Positions 12,701-24,769 of a stretch of 64,000 bases of DNA are shown one piece after another. How positions within the stretch are numbered: the first letter of the stretch is position 1; the number at the start of each line of letters is the position of its first letter. Source of the DNA: Anisus vortex (Eukaryota; Mollusca; Gastropoda; Planorbidae); the NCBI GenBank assembly GCA_949126835.1, contig OX421497.1:24121612-24185611 (forward strand), given 5' to 3'. Under the pieces are notes generated by a model. It had not been told where the DNA came from and searched no databases. It saw only the letters and a program-made list of their open reading frames with translations. The position numbers and the translations under genes are program-made.

Positions 12701-13069
12701 ACGTTTCAATTTTCAGATCAATGATTATTTTAAAATTCTTTAGTCATAAACCTTCATTTAAAAAATATAACTCCTATGCTAAAATGTTAAACTGACAGTA
12801 TCACTAAACTATGAAAAATAAAACTTCTTGGCTAAAATGTAAAACTGACAATATCACTAAACTATGAAAAATAAAAACCTTTGTTAAAGTTTACTTCTAA
12901 CTATTATGTTATCTTCTTCAACAGATATTTAATAGACTTTATATAAACTAACTTGCATTGTGGACTAATTGTTCACAGCTGGAAGGCTCATCAAAGTCTA
13001 ATCCTTTATCAGGCTTTAGGTATTTGCGATGTTCGATGTTAACCTTTAATCGGGGAAGGGCGGGGGGAG

Positions 13070-13190
13070 GGAAGGCGGGATGGCTTAACTGGTAGAGCTT
13101 ACAGCGCCCGGTGCGTCCGCAGCAATGCGGGCTAATAGAATGATCCCTAAAGTAAAACGTGGGCCTCGGACAGGTGTCCAACCTTCATTA
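13070..13190 (+). other. Weak tRNA-like segment
   Basis: GGATGGCTTAACTGGTAGAGC resembles a box A region, but no convincing box B follows. It may be a relic of another SINE family. Confidence 0.2.
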
Positions 13191-13199
13191 CGGGATAAA

Positions 13200-14645
13200 A
13201 CTGTAAAGGCTTGATCAAATACATTAGGCTTAGGCTAGGGTATCTACCCGATATTGTAGTTGATCAAATACAATAGGCTTAGGTCGGCATGTAAACAAAT
13301 TAAAGCATCTCTTACCCTCCATTTAAAACAAACAAAACATGAACCAGAAACTATGAACTTACATTTTGTACAAATGTTGGCTAGACGATGGGACGGCAGC
13401 CTAATGCACGCGTGCCAAACTTGGAATGCATAGCGATTTTCAATTGAACGCGAGAGACCTCCAAGAAAAAATTTTTATTGATAAAAAAAAAACAAACAAA
13501 TTTTCCGGTTCGGAAAACTGTCTGTTGAAGCCGATGACTTGCATTTAATTTACAAGTACCACTGGAATGGAGTTGCATTGAAACTGGACATGTTTTTGTC
13601 GTGAAATCAATTTCAAAAAATTTAACTACGTAAATATCCCTGTACATACATTAAGATAGATAGTTGTTTGTTTTTCGTAAGTACATCGAAGCACTCAAAC
13701 CTCAGTTTTCTATTCAAAATCAAGACTTTAAAATTGATAGAATATTTTTTTCATACCGTACTACATTAAAGACCAAGTGAAGAGCTTTTTATCAAAATTG
13801 AGTAAACATTTGATTTCGATAGTAAATAGTGTATTCAGCAACTGAATGTTAATAAAAATAATTTTTACAAAATATCAAAGATAAATTTTAAGTAATTAGT
13901 TCAATATTTGCACTGAAATGTGTGTGTTTTTCGGAGGAAAAGTCCAATCTCGTAGCCATTTGAGATGTTTTTATTTCCAGCAACATATGAAAGTGACGTA
14001 AGAGAATGGATTCAGACTAGGAAAAATGAATATTGTCACGTGTTTTGAATCTATTGCCACATGTTTTGAATATTTTCCCGGTTCTTATTTTTAACAAAAT
14101 GGTTAAATATAGATTGATAGCGTCGAGTTTTATTTATTTATTTCCTTTCTCTAGCGCCACTGCCGTATGAGGCTATTCCAAATCTCGTTGCTTTGAGAAA
14201 AACCTCTTCACTTGGTCTTTAAGCCTAGCTGGATTGATATTACTACAGCCCGCTCTACTTAGATGTAGATCTTTCGTTACGTAAAATGATATTGGCGATT
14301 TTAAAATGGAGCAAGTTGAATTTTAAACATTAAAAAAAATGGACATAGAAATGTGCACATTTGCGGAAAAAAATCTGTAAGGAAGCTGCTTAGGACTTAG
14401 GAGAGTCATTCTGCTATTCTCAATTTCTAGGAATTCGCTGTTTTACATTCAGCTTTTTGGTTCAACTTACACTTGTAAACAGATTTTATCGCACGTGAAA
14501 GCTGTTTTAAGCATACAGTCATCATACAGTTTTTATGGTCATCTTCTTTAATTAAACATAAATATAAGTAATTCTAAAACAAATTTATTTGTATTATTAA
14601 TTTTATAAATTACAATATTTATTTAAAAGCACTATATTATGTGGG
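13200..14645. other. AT-rich spacer, nothing recognised
   Basis: Only short frames without protein-like composition, and no repeats recognised. Confidence 0.5.
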
Positions 14646-14647
14646 GG

Positions 14648-14932
14648 GGGGGCACGGTAGCGCGAGAGGCAGCGCGTTAGACTGGCGAGCCTAAGGTCCC
14701 GGGTTCGAATCCTGGTGCAGGCTAGGACCTTTTCCCGGGTCTGGAGGGTGTCTCTGAGTCTACCCAGCTCTGATGGGTACCTGACCTTAGTTGGGGTAAA
14801 GTAAAGGCGGCTGTGCATTGTGCTGGCCACACAATCACCTAGTATGCCGTGGCCACAGAAACTGGTGAACGCCGCTTCATCGGACCTATGGATCAATTCG
14901 GTCCAACGGGTACTTTACTTTACTATATTATG
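14648..14932 (+). mobile_element. tRNA-derived SINE with conserved core, copy 2
   Basis: The best-preserved copy: tRNA-like head with GGGTTCGAATCC box B (about 14699-14710), full core, and a GGTACTTTACTTTACT tail. It is close in sequence to the copy at 12408-12700. Confidence 0.9.
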
Positions 14933-14934
14933 TA

Positions 14935-15780
14935 ATTTCTGTAATTATTAATGTTTAAAATATAAACCACTTAAATGGACAAAAAATTTATGTAGGAAAT
15001 GTTTATTTACAACTTTTTAACGATTATTTTAATCCTATAATAATAATGAAATCTTGTATTGAATACCATAATGTTGGAAACAAGAAACAATAATTAGTCA
15101 GAATATTTGTTATATTACAAAAAATAACTTTTTTGACTCACTATTGAATCAAATGTGGAAACGATATTTAATTAAAGGGAAATAATTAGCCCGTTATATT
15201 TGAGCTAATATTTCTAATGTGTTTCTTCTTTTTTTTTTTAATATAAAATTTTATTTTTTATAATGTATAACTTTGTAATGTTTAAGCTGTAAAAAAGTAT
15301 TTGAAAATTATATACATTTTATAAGACATGAGAATTTATATGTATATTTTTAAACATAAAATTAACAACCCAGTTTGTATGATTACTCCGTATCATCTAA
15401 ATATATAATAATAATAAACATACATATTGACGACATGTAATACAAATTAAAGACATTTATTTATCAGTTGAAACTGAGACCAATATTTGAAAAATTTACA
15501 GGTGTTAGATCCTCATCACTCATTATTACTGGTACCGGTATAACAAATGATAATGTTTAGACAATAATCACCATAAATGTAAAAGTTTAGTTATAAAATA
15601 TATAATTTGTAATAAATGCAAATAAAAAGGATGATAATAACAAACACGTTAATTCTGTATTAAATATAAAACGCTTTAAATATTTTCTCTATAAATAATC
15701 TCCTTTGCTTTCGGCATTGGTCTTCCTACGGCGTTTAATTAGATTGCACTGTAAAAAAAACATTTAAAAATTTTTTAAAG
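14935..15780. other. Very AT-rich spacer, nothing recognised
   Basis: Long A/T runs and no open frame above background. Confidence 0.5.
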
Positions 15781-15784
15781 TGTA

Positions 15785-15874
15785 ATAAAGCGGGTTGACT
15801 TTTAAGCTGTAGTAGGCACGCTGAATGATTTAGAAATCCTAGTTAACACTGTTAGCAAAAGGTTGCCGACCCCC
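15785..15874. mobile_element. 3' part of a second copy of the same hAT MITE
   Basis: The segment ending AAAGGTTGCCGACCCCCG matches the right half of the MITE at 15891-16086 (shared GGCACGCTGAATGA block and the terminal GGTTGCCGACCC). The left end was not recognised, so it is truncated or strongly diverged. The two copies sit 16 bp apart in the same orientation. Confidence 0.6.
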
Positions 15875-15890
15875 GGCTAGACTAGTAGAC

Positions 15891-16086
15891 CAGGGGTCGG
15901 CAACTTTCGACACGCGTGTTAATATTGGCACGCAGAGCAATTTTCAATGGCACGCGGAAGAACCCTGAAAAGGCACCTCTACAAGAAATTATGTGCTAGA
16001 GCAGGATTACTTTTAGGCTGTTAGCACGCTGAATGAATTAGGAATTCTACTTTGGCACACTAGTGTTAAAAGGTTGCCGACCCTTG
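15891..16086. mobile_element. Short non-autonomous hAT element (MITE)
   Basis: A 196-bp element begins CAGGGGTCGGCAACTTT and ends GGTTGCCGACCCTTG, imperfect hAT-type inverted ends. It is flanked by 8-bp duplications that differ at one base (TAGTAGAC at 15883-15890, TATTAGAC at 16087-16094). It carries GGCACGC repeats inside and has no coding capacity. Its 3' duplication served as the target of the neighbouring hAT at 16095. Confidence 0.8.
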
Positions 16087-16094
16087 TATTAGAC

Positions 16095-18140
16095 CAGGGG
16101 TCTCCAAACTACGGCCCGCGGGCCGCATGCGGCCCCCAAGGCTTTTTCATGCGGCCCGTGGAGTCCTTTTTTTTTATCTACAAAAAAATTACGGAATTTT
16201 ACCTGTATCCTGCCAAGTTTAGCAGACCCGGTGAGAAAGCATTGTGTGTGATTTTCAACGAAACTGTGACTGTGATAAAAGAATACAACCTGCGCCGTCA
16301 TAATCAAAGCAAACATCAGGAGAAATATGCACATCTGGAGGGTGAAGTCCGAGCAGAAAAATTTGCTAATTTACAAAATCAACTCACATCTCAGAGGACA
16401 TTGTTCAGTAAATCCTCAAATGAAAACAAATATATAACTAAGGCCATTTATAAAGTTGCTTACGTCCTGTCTAAAAGTGGCAAACCGTCTACAGATGGTG
16501 AATTAGTGGTGGATGTTTGTTGGAGGTGGCTGAGGAACTTTGCCCAGAAAAGTCAAAACAATTTTAAAATGTAGCTTTGGGTGCAAATACCATTTCCCGC
16601 CGAGTAACAGATATGGGTGAAAACATTGTGAATCAAATAGCGAATAATGCAAGCAAGTTTCGCCATTTTTTGAATTCAAATAGATTAATCGCTGGACAGC
16701 TTTTCACCTCTCAACTGATTTTGTTCATTAGAGGTGTGTATGAAGACATGAACATAACACAAGAGCTGGCTTTTCCTACATATCATGTATAATGTATGGC
16801 ACTGTTACCGGACAGAATATATATTTAATGAGTTAAAAAAAAAAGCATTTACTGATTATAACTTGGACTGGACTAACCTCAGTTGCCTGACTGTTGATGG
16901 AGGAAAGAAAATGAGTGGCATAAAGAAAGGCTTGGTTGGACAAGTTAAGCAGATATGAAATGAAAACATTCCACAACCAATGTTCCTGCATTGTATTATT
17001 CACCAGCAAGCGTTGTGTGGTAAATGTATGGACATTAGCAGTGCCATGAATCCTGTGAAGATGGTCAATTTATTAAGGTCACATGGGCTCAGTCATAGAC
17101 AGTTCAGAGACATATTGAAAGATACAGATACAGAATCGAAAGATTTACTATTATTACACAGCAGTAAGATGGCTAAGTTGTGAGACAGTTCTGAGCAGAG
17201 TAGTTAAGTTAAGAAAGGAAAAAGGTGAGTTCCTAGAAAGTAAAGGCACGCCACAGGCATAACTGTCTGATCAAAAGTGGGTACGGAAATTGGCCTTTGC
17301 TACAGACATAACTACACATAACTAGTCATTTAAATTTTCTGAACCTAAAACTACAAGGATAGTAAAATCTAGTTTTTGATCTATACACCCACGTAAAAAA
17401 CCTTCAGATCAAAACTTGTCTTGTTTTGGGAAAAAGTACAGCCCAACAACTTGACGCACTTTCAGCAGTTCAAGGTATTCATGGCTGAAGCAACAGCTGA
17501 GTTCCCCACGTCATTTGCATGCGAGATCATCAAAGACCTCCAGCTGCAGTTTCAGGAGTGGTTTTCTGATTTAGATTCAAAGACAGAAGAGTTGAGACTG
17601 TTTCAAAACCCATTTCAAGCAGACGTGGCCAGTTGCCCTGATAAACTGCATCTGTAGGTCATTGAGTTGCAAGCAAATGACCTCCTTGGGTATAAGTTCA
17701 AAGAAGGACTGATGGTTCTTTACCACTTTTTGCCCAAGGAAGACTTTCCGAATATTAAAACGTTTGCATCAAGGTACCTTTCATTTTTTGGAACAACATA
17801 CCTGTGTGAACAAACATTTTCAAGAATGAAATACATAAAGAACAATTTGAGAACAAACTTGTCCGATAATAATCTCAGGTCAATGATCAAATCTAAAGCC
17901 AGAATTGTCTTCTATTTTGGCATCCAGGAAACAATTTCACCATTCCTACTAAATACAGGTGTTCAAGTGTAGTGCACGAATAAAATAATAACTGAATACA
18001 ATAATATTAAATACATAATTAAAAACAACATTAATGTTTTGATTCTTTTTTTTTCTTTGGACCTCGAGTGTGTAGTTGGCCCTCGAGCTGCTGTTTGATA
18101 GTTAATGCGGCCCTCGGGCTGAAAAGTTTGGAGACCCCTG
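16095..18140 (+). mobile_element. hAT DNA transposon, GTF2IRD2-like transposase pseudogene
   Basis: A 2046-bp element bounded by perfect 16-bp inverted termini (5' CAGGGGTCTCCAAACT, and its complement at 18125-18140) and by an exact 8-bp target duplication, TATTAGAC (16087-16094 and 18141-18148). Both are hAT hallmarks. Subterminal regions are rich in CGGCCC. Inside lie broken pieces of a transposase of the GTF2IRD2/Charlie type. The N-terminal BED-like finger (KEYNLRRHNQSKH) has its second cysteine replaced. The central part keeps LTVDGGKKMSG, the degenerate catalytic-aspartate region, and FLHCIIHQQALC. The C-terminal dimerisation domain is the longest clean piece (17667-17972, LCEQTFSRMKYIKNNLRTNL). 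Stops and frameshifts at several points (for example 16574, 16792, 17183, 17657) make it inactive. Confidence 0.93.
16245..17972 (+). pseudogene. Broken GTF2IRD2-like hAT transposase
   Basis: This is the coding remnant inside the 16095-18140 element. In order it shows a zinc-finger-like head around 16250-16330, a helical region with STDGELVVDVCWRW near 16500 that loses its frame at once, a second block at 16577-16792, the catalytic-core block at about 16860-16960, a block at 16980-17183, and two C-terminal blocks (17421-17657, 17667-17972) separated by one in-frame stop. An intact relative would be one frame of roughly 600 residues. The well-preserved C-terminus suggests moderate age. Confidence 0.85.
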
Positions 18141-18974
18141 TATTAGACAATCTATTTAAAAATAGACAAACAGAAAATTCAACATTTGTTTTAGTGCCAG
18201 TTAAAATAATTCTCGGACCACTCTTTCGTTTCTCGTATTTCTGCATTAGAAAATTTGGATTGGATGTATTTATTAATTTAAGCACTTTATTGATTCTCAG
18301 CACGTTTTAGCGGTATTTTGAATAAATCATCGATTCTTCAATTTGCAAATTGTCTTGATGAAGCATATAGTTTTCCCCATTAAATAGAACTCTCGTTTTA
18401 TTGTTTCGTTTTAAATCGGATCTTTCTTTTTTTTTTCGCTCAATAAATATTCTAGATCTAATCTTTTAAAAAGTTTATCAATACAAAAAAAAAATACCAG
18501 GAAAAAAATTAATCATTTAAAGTTTAAATTTTTTTTAAAAAAGGAACAATATTATTGAATTATTAATTATGTGTAATATAATATAGATCTAAATCTATTA
18601 TCTTGACTCTTTGAATAGCGGGACTAAACATATGTCTGGTGGGTAGGGTTCCGGAACGGGCGGGTAGGGAAGGTGGGGGGGTAAGTTAAGAGTGGTCTCC
18701 GCTACTGAATAGTTGTACGGTACTCAGGGCCGGATTTCCCTATAAGCTATCAAGGCTTCAGCCTAGGGCCGCAAGATCAAGAGGGGCCTCAAGATCAAGA
18801 GGGGGCTACATTCAAATTGTTAGCAAAATTAAAATTACACTATTATAAAAACACAGTGATCGCTAAAACACTGGACCGAAAATAAGGAGAAATAAAGTTC
18901 AATAAAGTTCTGAACTCCTATTTAAAATTTTTAAAATCATTCTAAATGCCTAAATATTTATCAGACACTTGGTG

Positions 18975-19688
18975 TAGAGACCGACCGAAACCAAATGTTT
19001 AGTTTCGGCCGAAAACGAAGACATACCGAATATTATACATTGACTTTCGGCCGAAACCGAAGCTGATACCAAAAGTTTAACTACAATTTCGGCCGAAACC
19101 GAAAAATAAACCGAAAATGCGGAACAAATGATTTCAAAAGACTTCACATTATGTGTAATATATTAACTAGTTTATGGGCACTCTATTTGAGTAAACCATT
19201 CTTTGGAGTGATTAAATAATCCGTTATTATTACTTCAGTCTTCTACTTCACATTAGGGATGTTAATATCCTTTTTTTTCTCAAAACCTATTTTCGGTTCT
19301 AAATATCATTATTTTGTACCCATTTTTGGTTCCCCCTCTCAGCCCCCGGGCAAAATAAGCTATAGTTTGTAAAAGAAAAATTTGCATTGATTATACTAAA
19401 AAAAAAACATCCCTACTTCACACAGATTAATTCACAGCAGTTTAACTAAATGAAAGTATCAATAAGCAGAGTAATGGATGCAGCAATAGCGTAGCATTAT
19501 GAATTTTGAAAGCTAAAATAGATATTCGGCTGACGACCGAAAGTCAATATCAGTTTCGGCCGAAAACCGTAAACAAACCGAAAACTAACCTTTTGTCTTC
19601 GGCCGAAACCGAAAACACGCCGAAAAAGGGTTTTTGCCTATTTTCGGCGCCGAAAACGAAGCCGAAACCGAATATCGGTCGGTCTCTA
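18975..19688. mobile_element. Nested non-autonomous hAT MITE with TTCGGCCGAAA repeats
   Basis: A 714-bp element has inverted ends TAGAGACCGACCGA (18975-18988 and complement 19675-19688) and an exact 8-bp target duplication ACTTGGTG (18967-18974, 19689-19696). Each subterminal region holds several copies of the near-palindrome TTTCGGCCGAAACCGAA, at about 19013, 19047, 19088, 19555 and 19600. They resemble transposase binding arrays. The centre is AT-rich with no coding capacity. It is inserted in the coding region of the surrounding hAT. Confidence 0.9.
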
Positions 19689-19943
19689 ACTTGGTGGGAG
19701 GCACACTCAAAAGCTACAGAAGCTATTTTAGACAATTACAATGGTATCACCCATGCACTCAATTATTTAAATTCAGATAATAATACAAAGGGTGATACTA
19801 GATTGAGGGCCAACAATCTTTTAGATAAGATGGAAGAATTTGAATTCGTGTTTATGCACCATTTCTGGAATCGAATACTGAGACATTTTCAAGAATAAAT
19901 AAAATTCTTCAAACCCCTAATATTTTACTTAGTAGTTGATACA

Positions 19944-20495
19944 TCGAACGTCGAATAAACCTGGCGCGACAAGCCTTTGCCAACTTGAAACAGGTCTGGA
20001 GATCTACATACATCTCTGTCAAAACTAAAGTAAGGATCTTTAACACAAACATTAAAACGGTCCTACTTTATGGGTCCGAAACATGGCGAACGACAGAGAA
20101 AACTAAAAATAGACTCCAGACCTTTGTTAACAGATGCCTAAGAAATATACTCAAATAAAATGGTTCGACAAGGTAGAAAACTCCAAGCTGTGGGAGAGGT
20201 GTGGACAAAGAACAGTAGAACAACAAATCATGGAAAGGAAGTGGAGATGGATTGGACACACCCTCAGGAAAGATAACAACAACAGAGCTAGACAGGCCTT
20301 AGAGTGGAATCCCCAGGGTAAACGGCATAGAGGAAGACCCAAGCGAACATGGAGACGAAGCATACTGGATGAAACTGAAAGAACTGGAAAGAGCTGGGAA
20401 GAATTGAAGCGACTAGCAAGAGACCGTGAAGAGTGGCGTGCTTTGACAGAGGCCCTATGTTCCACAAGGAACCCAAAGGACAGATGATGATGATG
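19944..20495 (+). mobile_element. 5'-truncated RTE-type LINE, C-terminus of reverse-transcriptase ORF
   Basis: The insertion is flanked by a 10-bp duplication AGTTGATACA (19934-19943 and 20496-20505) and ends in a (GATGAT)n tail, as RTE-clade elements do. The ORF tail reads TVLLYGSETWR, then after a frameshift near 20145 IKWFDKVEN, WRWIGHTLRK, KRHRGRPKRTWRRS and REEWRALTEALC, and stops at about 20487. These are the usual C-terminal motifs of RTE endonuclease/reverse-transcriptase proteins. It lies inside the ZMYM1-like hAT, so it is younger than that element. Confidence 0.9.
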
Positions 20496-21297
20496 AGTTG
20501 ATACAGGTGACTTTTGGATATTTTACGTGAAATTAGGGAAGATTTTGATGCACGTGAGCGACAAGCAAAAAATACGTTGCCAAATACTGAATATAGAATT
20601 GCCAGAAGGATAATTAGAAGTCGAAAATTCATCTGACCCTGGTGATGCCTTAGGAACTCTCTTCAAGGGATAAATTTAGGATGAAATCATTTATTTCTAT
20701 ATTAGATGTACTCGAATCAAATTTAGGAAAAAAAGCTTCTGTTTATGAAGCTATTTTCATTTCTTGCCGATCTTACATTATCAAAGGTAGAACTTCAAAG
20801 AGGCGTTGAGCTGTTAATGCAAGAATACCCAGAAGATGTCAACCGAAATCTTACTGAAGAACTATTTCATTTCCACACATATGTGAGACAAACGCATAAG
20901 CCTTCAAAAAATTTCACATTGTCGCATACAGACTTGTATCAAATGATATTCAAAGAAAATATTCAAGTGGCCTTCCCCAATGTGGAATCAATCTTACGCC
21001 TGTTTCTCAGTTTAATAGTCACTATTTGTACTGGAGAAAGGTCATTTTCAAGACTTAGAAGTATCAAAAATCAATTAAGAAGCACAATGACCCAGACGAA
21101 GTTGTCTGCATTGAGTTTTTTGTGCATCGAAAATGAGACCTTTAGAAAAATAGATTTTGATGAACTTATATTCTTGCAGAATTAGATTATGTGTGAAAAA
21201 GTTTAGAAAAAATCTTATAATCTACTATTTCGTTTTAAATGTATATTTCGATTGAATCAGTTCTTAAATAAAATAACTATTAACATAAAAAACTAAC

Positions 21298-22352
21298 CCA
21301 TAAAAACACAGTTTTTATTATACTCCCTTTCTTTGTAAACTAAGTTTATATTTAATTTATATTTTGATAGATTAAAATAAATAATATAAGTGATATCATA
21401 CCTTATGAATTTCCACACTAAAATTTTGCACATCCTTTTTTTTTCTAGCTTTGGCCCGCAAAAAACATCAAAAGATTGCTCGCTTTGTTTCGGCTACATT
21501 GTGACGTTTTCAATCAATTTATTTCGTAAAAACGAACAAATCCGAAAAATATCTTTACTTCCGTCTCTTCCGTTAGAGGCAGCCATGTTTGTCGTGAAAT
21601 ATACTCTTCGATTTGCAAATTGGTCGAAGGAATTCGTAACTATTCCAAAGGCTATGATGCTGAAAATTTGATAGAATGTATTGTTAGTCGGGACAAGTCT
21701 GCTGCCCACTTTTCAGCTTGATTGGACGACGGGAAGTGGTCGAAAAATCGATGCAAAGTTTTGATAACAGCCAAGCAAGCAGACAGACAGACAGTACGAT
21801 TTAAAAGAAAGGGAGTAAAAATTAATATGATATACAATTTGATTTTTTTGTGTGATCTGAATTTTTTTTTTAATAAAGTTCCGTTTTTGGGTTAATTACT
21901 TCATTTATTTTAAGTTGCAATTTCTGTCTTTCTGTCTGTGTGCAATCATGCGTCGTGGGAGCAAAACTTTGCTTCGATCGAGCTGAAATTTGGACAGCAG
22001 ATTTGGGGCGCCTAACAATACATCCTATCAAATTTTCAGTTAAAACGACTTAATAATACTACACCTATGACAATATTCATTTCTTAAAAGGAAAGTATAA
22101 GAAATATTTTGATTTCGCGTTAAAAATGCCTGTGCAACTTTTTATACTTTTTCGGCGCAAAGCTAGAAAAAAAAATTATGCGCTAAGATTATTTTTAGAA
22201 CAATTCATACTGAGTAAGGAGATATTTTTGAGATTTGCGACACAGATATTTTTCTGTACGTTTCATTTCCAGTAGTCAATCAATTATTTAATTACATGAT
22301 GGTAAACTTAGTTTGCAAATAAAGGGAGTATAATGAAAACTTCGTTTTTATG
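21298..22352. mobile_element. Nested long-inverted-repeat (foldback-like) element
   Basis: Near-identical inverted ends of about 50 bp face each other. The left arm contains ATTATACTCCCTTT and AAACTAAGTTTA (about 21316-21347); the right arm carries their complements (about 22301-22335). The similarity continues inward in diverged form: a block with CAAATTTTCAG and AACAATACAT occurs once in each half in opposite orientation (about 21660-21690 and 22010-22042), each next to a CAGACAGAC or GTCTGTC run. The whole 1.05 kb therefore looks like two large inverted arms. No protein is visible. The exact ends and target duplication are uncertain. Confidence 0.6.
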
Positions 22353-22859
22353 GTTTTCTTGTTTAAGGCTTAAAATTCATAATAATTCATACTTCAACTT
22401 TAAATGCGAATTATTATGAAATAAATATATCTGAATTGAATTTGGTTTAATCTTCAATGTATTGAATATATGTAATTTAATTTGATAGAAAATATATTTA
22501 TCTTTTTGCGTATTTTATTTTTGTAGTCAAAGATTTTCATTGTTTGAATTTTGTATTTTTGTAAATGTTGTGTGAAAAATTGATTAGTTATTGTTACAAG
22601 CACTATATAAGGTGCTGATAATAAATGTCCAAATAAGTGTTCTCGACTTTTTTTAATTTATTATCTGTGACACACTTTTTATAAAAGTTAGTACCAACTA
22701 CAACATGTTTTATTTTACATATTGATATATATCACAGTTATGATGTATTTTATTATCTCTCATATAATTTACAAACTAAAAAATTGGAGGTAAAAGGGCC
22801 TCATAAGTGGAATAGCCTAGGGCCTCTTTTCAGCTAAATCCGGCCCTGACGGTACTACT

Positions 22860-23720
22860 ACTTGCAATAGGCCTTGTAGTTTGTTTAACTTACGGTACTC
22901 CTTGTTGTTTAACTTACGATAGGCCTTGTTGTTTAGCTTACAAAAGGCCTTGTTGTTTAACTTACAATAGGCCTTGTTTGTTTAATTTACAATAGGGCCT
23001 TGTAGTTTCTTTAGCTTACAGTAGTCCTTGTTGTTTAACTTACAATAGGCATTGTTTGTTTAACTTATAATAGGTCTTGTAGTTTGTTTAACTTACAATA
23101 GGCCTTGTTGTTTAACTTACTTTAGGCATTGTTGTTTAACTTACTACAGGCCTTGTTGTTTAACTTACAGTATTCAGTAGTCCTTGTAGTTTGTTTAACT
23201 TACAATAGGCCTTGTTGTTTAACTTACTATAGGCCTTGTTGTTTAACTTATTATAGGCCTTGTTGTTTAACTTACAGTAGTCAGTAGTCCTTGTTGTTTG
23301 TTTAACTTACACTTACAGTAGTCCTTGTTGTTTGTTTAACTTACACTTACAGTAGTCCTTGTTGTTTGTTTAACTTACACTTACAGTAGTCCTTGTTGTT
23401 TGTTTAACTTACACTTACAGTAGTCCTTGTTGTTTGTTTAACTTACACTTACAGTAGTCCTTGTTGTTTAACTTACAATAGGCATAACTTAAAGTTGGCC
23501 TTGTTGTTATTTTAACTTATTGTTGGCCTGCTCTTTATTCAACATACAGAAGGCCTTTATCTTACACTTGGTCTTGTTTAACTTGCAGTTTGTCTTGTTT
23601 AACTTAACTGGCATTTTTAAATTTACAGTAGGCCTTGTTGTTTGTTTAGCTTACAGTTAACCTTTTTCTTTGTTTTACAGGTGGCCTTGTTGCTTGACTT
23701 ACAGTGTGTAGTTGGTATTA
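22860..23720. repeat. Mixed 24- and 34-bp tandem array
   Basis: The first part repeats GCCTTGTTGTTTAACTTACA (plus ATAG). From about 23280 to 23460 the unit becomes 34 bp with an added CTTACACTTACAGTAG. The right end decays. It starts right after the 3' target duplication of the hAT at 18725-22848. Confidence 0.9.
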
Positions 23721-24769
23721 TTGTTTAACTTAGTATTACTGTTAACATTATGTCCTATTCAACTAAAAAAAAAGTTTTGTTTCTGTTAATATTAATGTTT
23801 GTTGCCAACTACAAAACTCCCGTCAAGTATGATGTATTCAACCAGTGTTCTTTTGTAACACGGTGAAGGCATTATATACACTTAAAGATGACGTGTTTGT
23901 CCTATTAAATCATTCTGCCCGTTGCATTGTGGGTGTGTTTATTATAGTTTATAAATCTGCCACTGTTTGCCTTATAGACGCTTTACAGCTCCCCCGCTCC
24001 AATTTGTTTTGAAAGCAAACACACAAATCAAACTGACAAATCCATTTGTTATATTCCGAGCTACTTAATAGAAGTTATTTTATTGGTGGACCAGAATATA
24101 ATGTCAACAAAAGGGGGTGAAAAAAAGAAAGAGAGAGAGGGGGGAAATTTGGTGAGGGTGGGGGGGGGGGGGGGGTACAAGACAGTATATCAGTAAGAAA
24201 TATCAACGTGCAAGTGGGAAGGAAGAGAGAGGGGGGGGGGGTGACAATAATAAACAAAGACGTGAAAACACAAACATAAATCAAACACTTTAACAGCCAA
24301 GTAAGAATTTTGACAATGGATGTTTTAATAATATACAACATGTCACACGAGAATTCAAATGTCACACGAGAATTCAAATGTCACCAAAAAAAAAAAACGA
24401 ATATAAAAATAAAACACACACACACACGAAAATCTCGAATCTTAAAAACTATTGAAACATAATTCAAAAAGGTTTAAACAATTTCATATATAGTAGGCCT
24501 AAAACATAATCAATAAAAAAACATATTTTGCTAAATTAACTATTTGACTAATTGAGCTACCATACAATGTTTTCTAGTCAATACAAAATGGTGGATTCTA
24601 CATATTCAATTACAATGATTCCAAAACGATGGTGGGTCGAGTTCCATTTGATGGATTTTGAATAGATTTTAATACTTTTTACAAAGAAAAATATCATTAT
24701 TGATGATAATTGATCTGTAGTACGTTATAACTCTTTGGAAGGAAAGGTATCGAAATGGGGAGAAAGACT

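Larger units (their letters stand above)
18952..21185 (+). pseudogene. ZMYM1-like hAT transposase remnant, interrupted by a MITE and an RTE LINE
   Basis: Coding begins around 18952 with KYLSDT, is cut by a MITE at 18975-19688, and resumes at 19697. Skipping the MITE and one copy of its target duplication restores the reading KYLSDTWWEAHSKA, the family's conserved L-S-D-T-R/W-W block. A stretch with LLDKMEEFEFVFMHHFW follows to about 19898. It is then split by the RTE LINE at 19944-20495 and continues in shifted frames (LDILREIREDFDARERQA) to a clean C-terminal block at 20745-21185. That block carries the hAT dimerisation motif TGERSFSRLRSIKNQLRSTM and ends at a TAG. Stops and frameshifts occur in the middle, so it is not functional. 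Confidence 0.85.
18725..22848 (+). mobile_element. hAT DNA transposon, ZMYM1-like, internally deleted and hit by three nested insertions
   Basis: The element has perfect 13-bp inverted ends (CAGGGCCGGATTT at 18725-18737, its complement at 22836-22848), subterminal CCTAGGGCC blocks at both ends, and an exact 8-bp target duplication ACGGTACT (18717-18724, 22849-22856). Removing the nested elements leaves about 1.8 kb. That encodes only the C-terminal half of a zinc-finger-MYM-type-1-like transposase; the zinc-finger and N-terminal catalytic regions are missing, so the copy was non-autonomous or was deleted before the insertions arrived. Confidence 0.93.
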
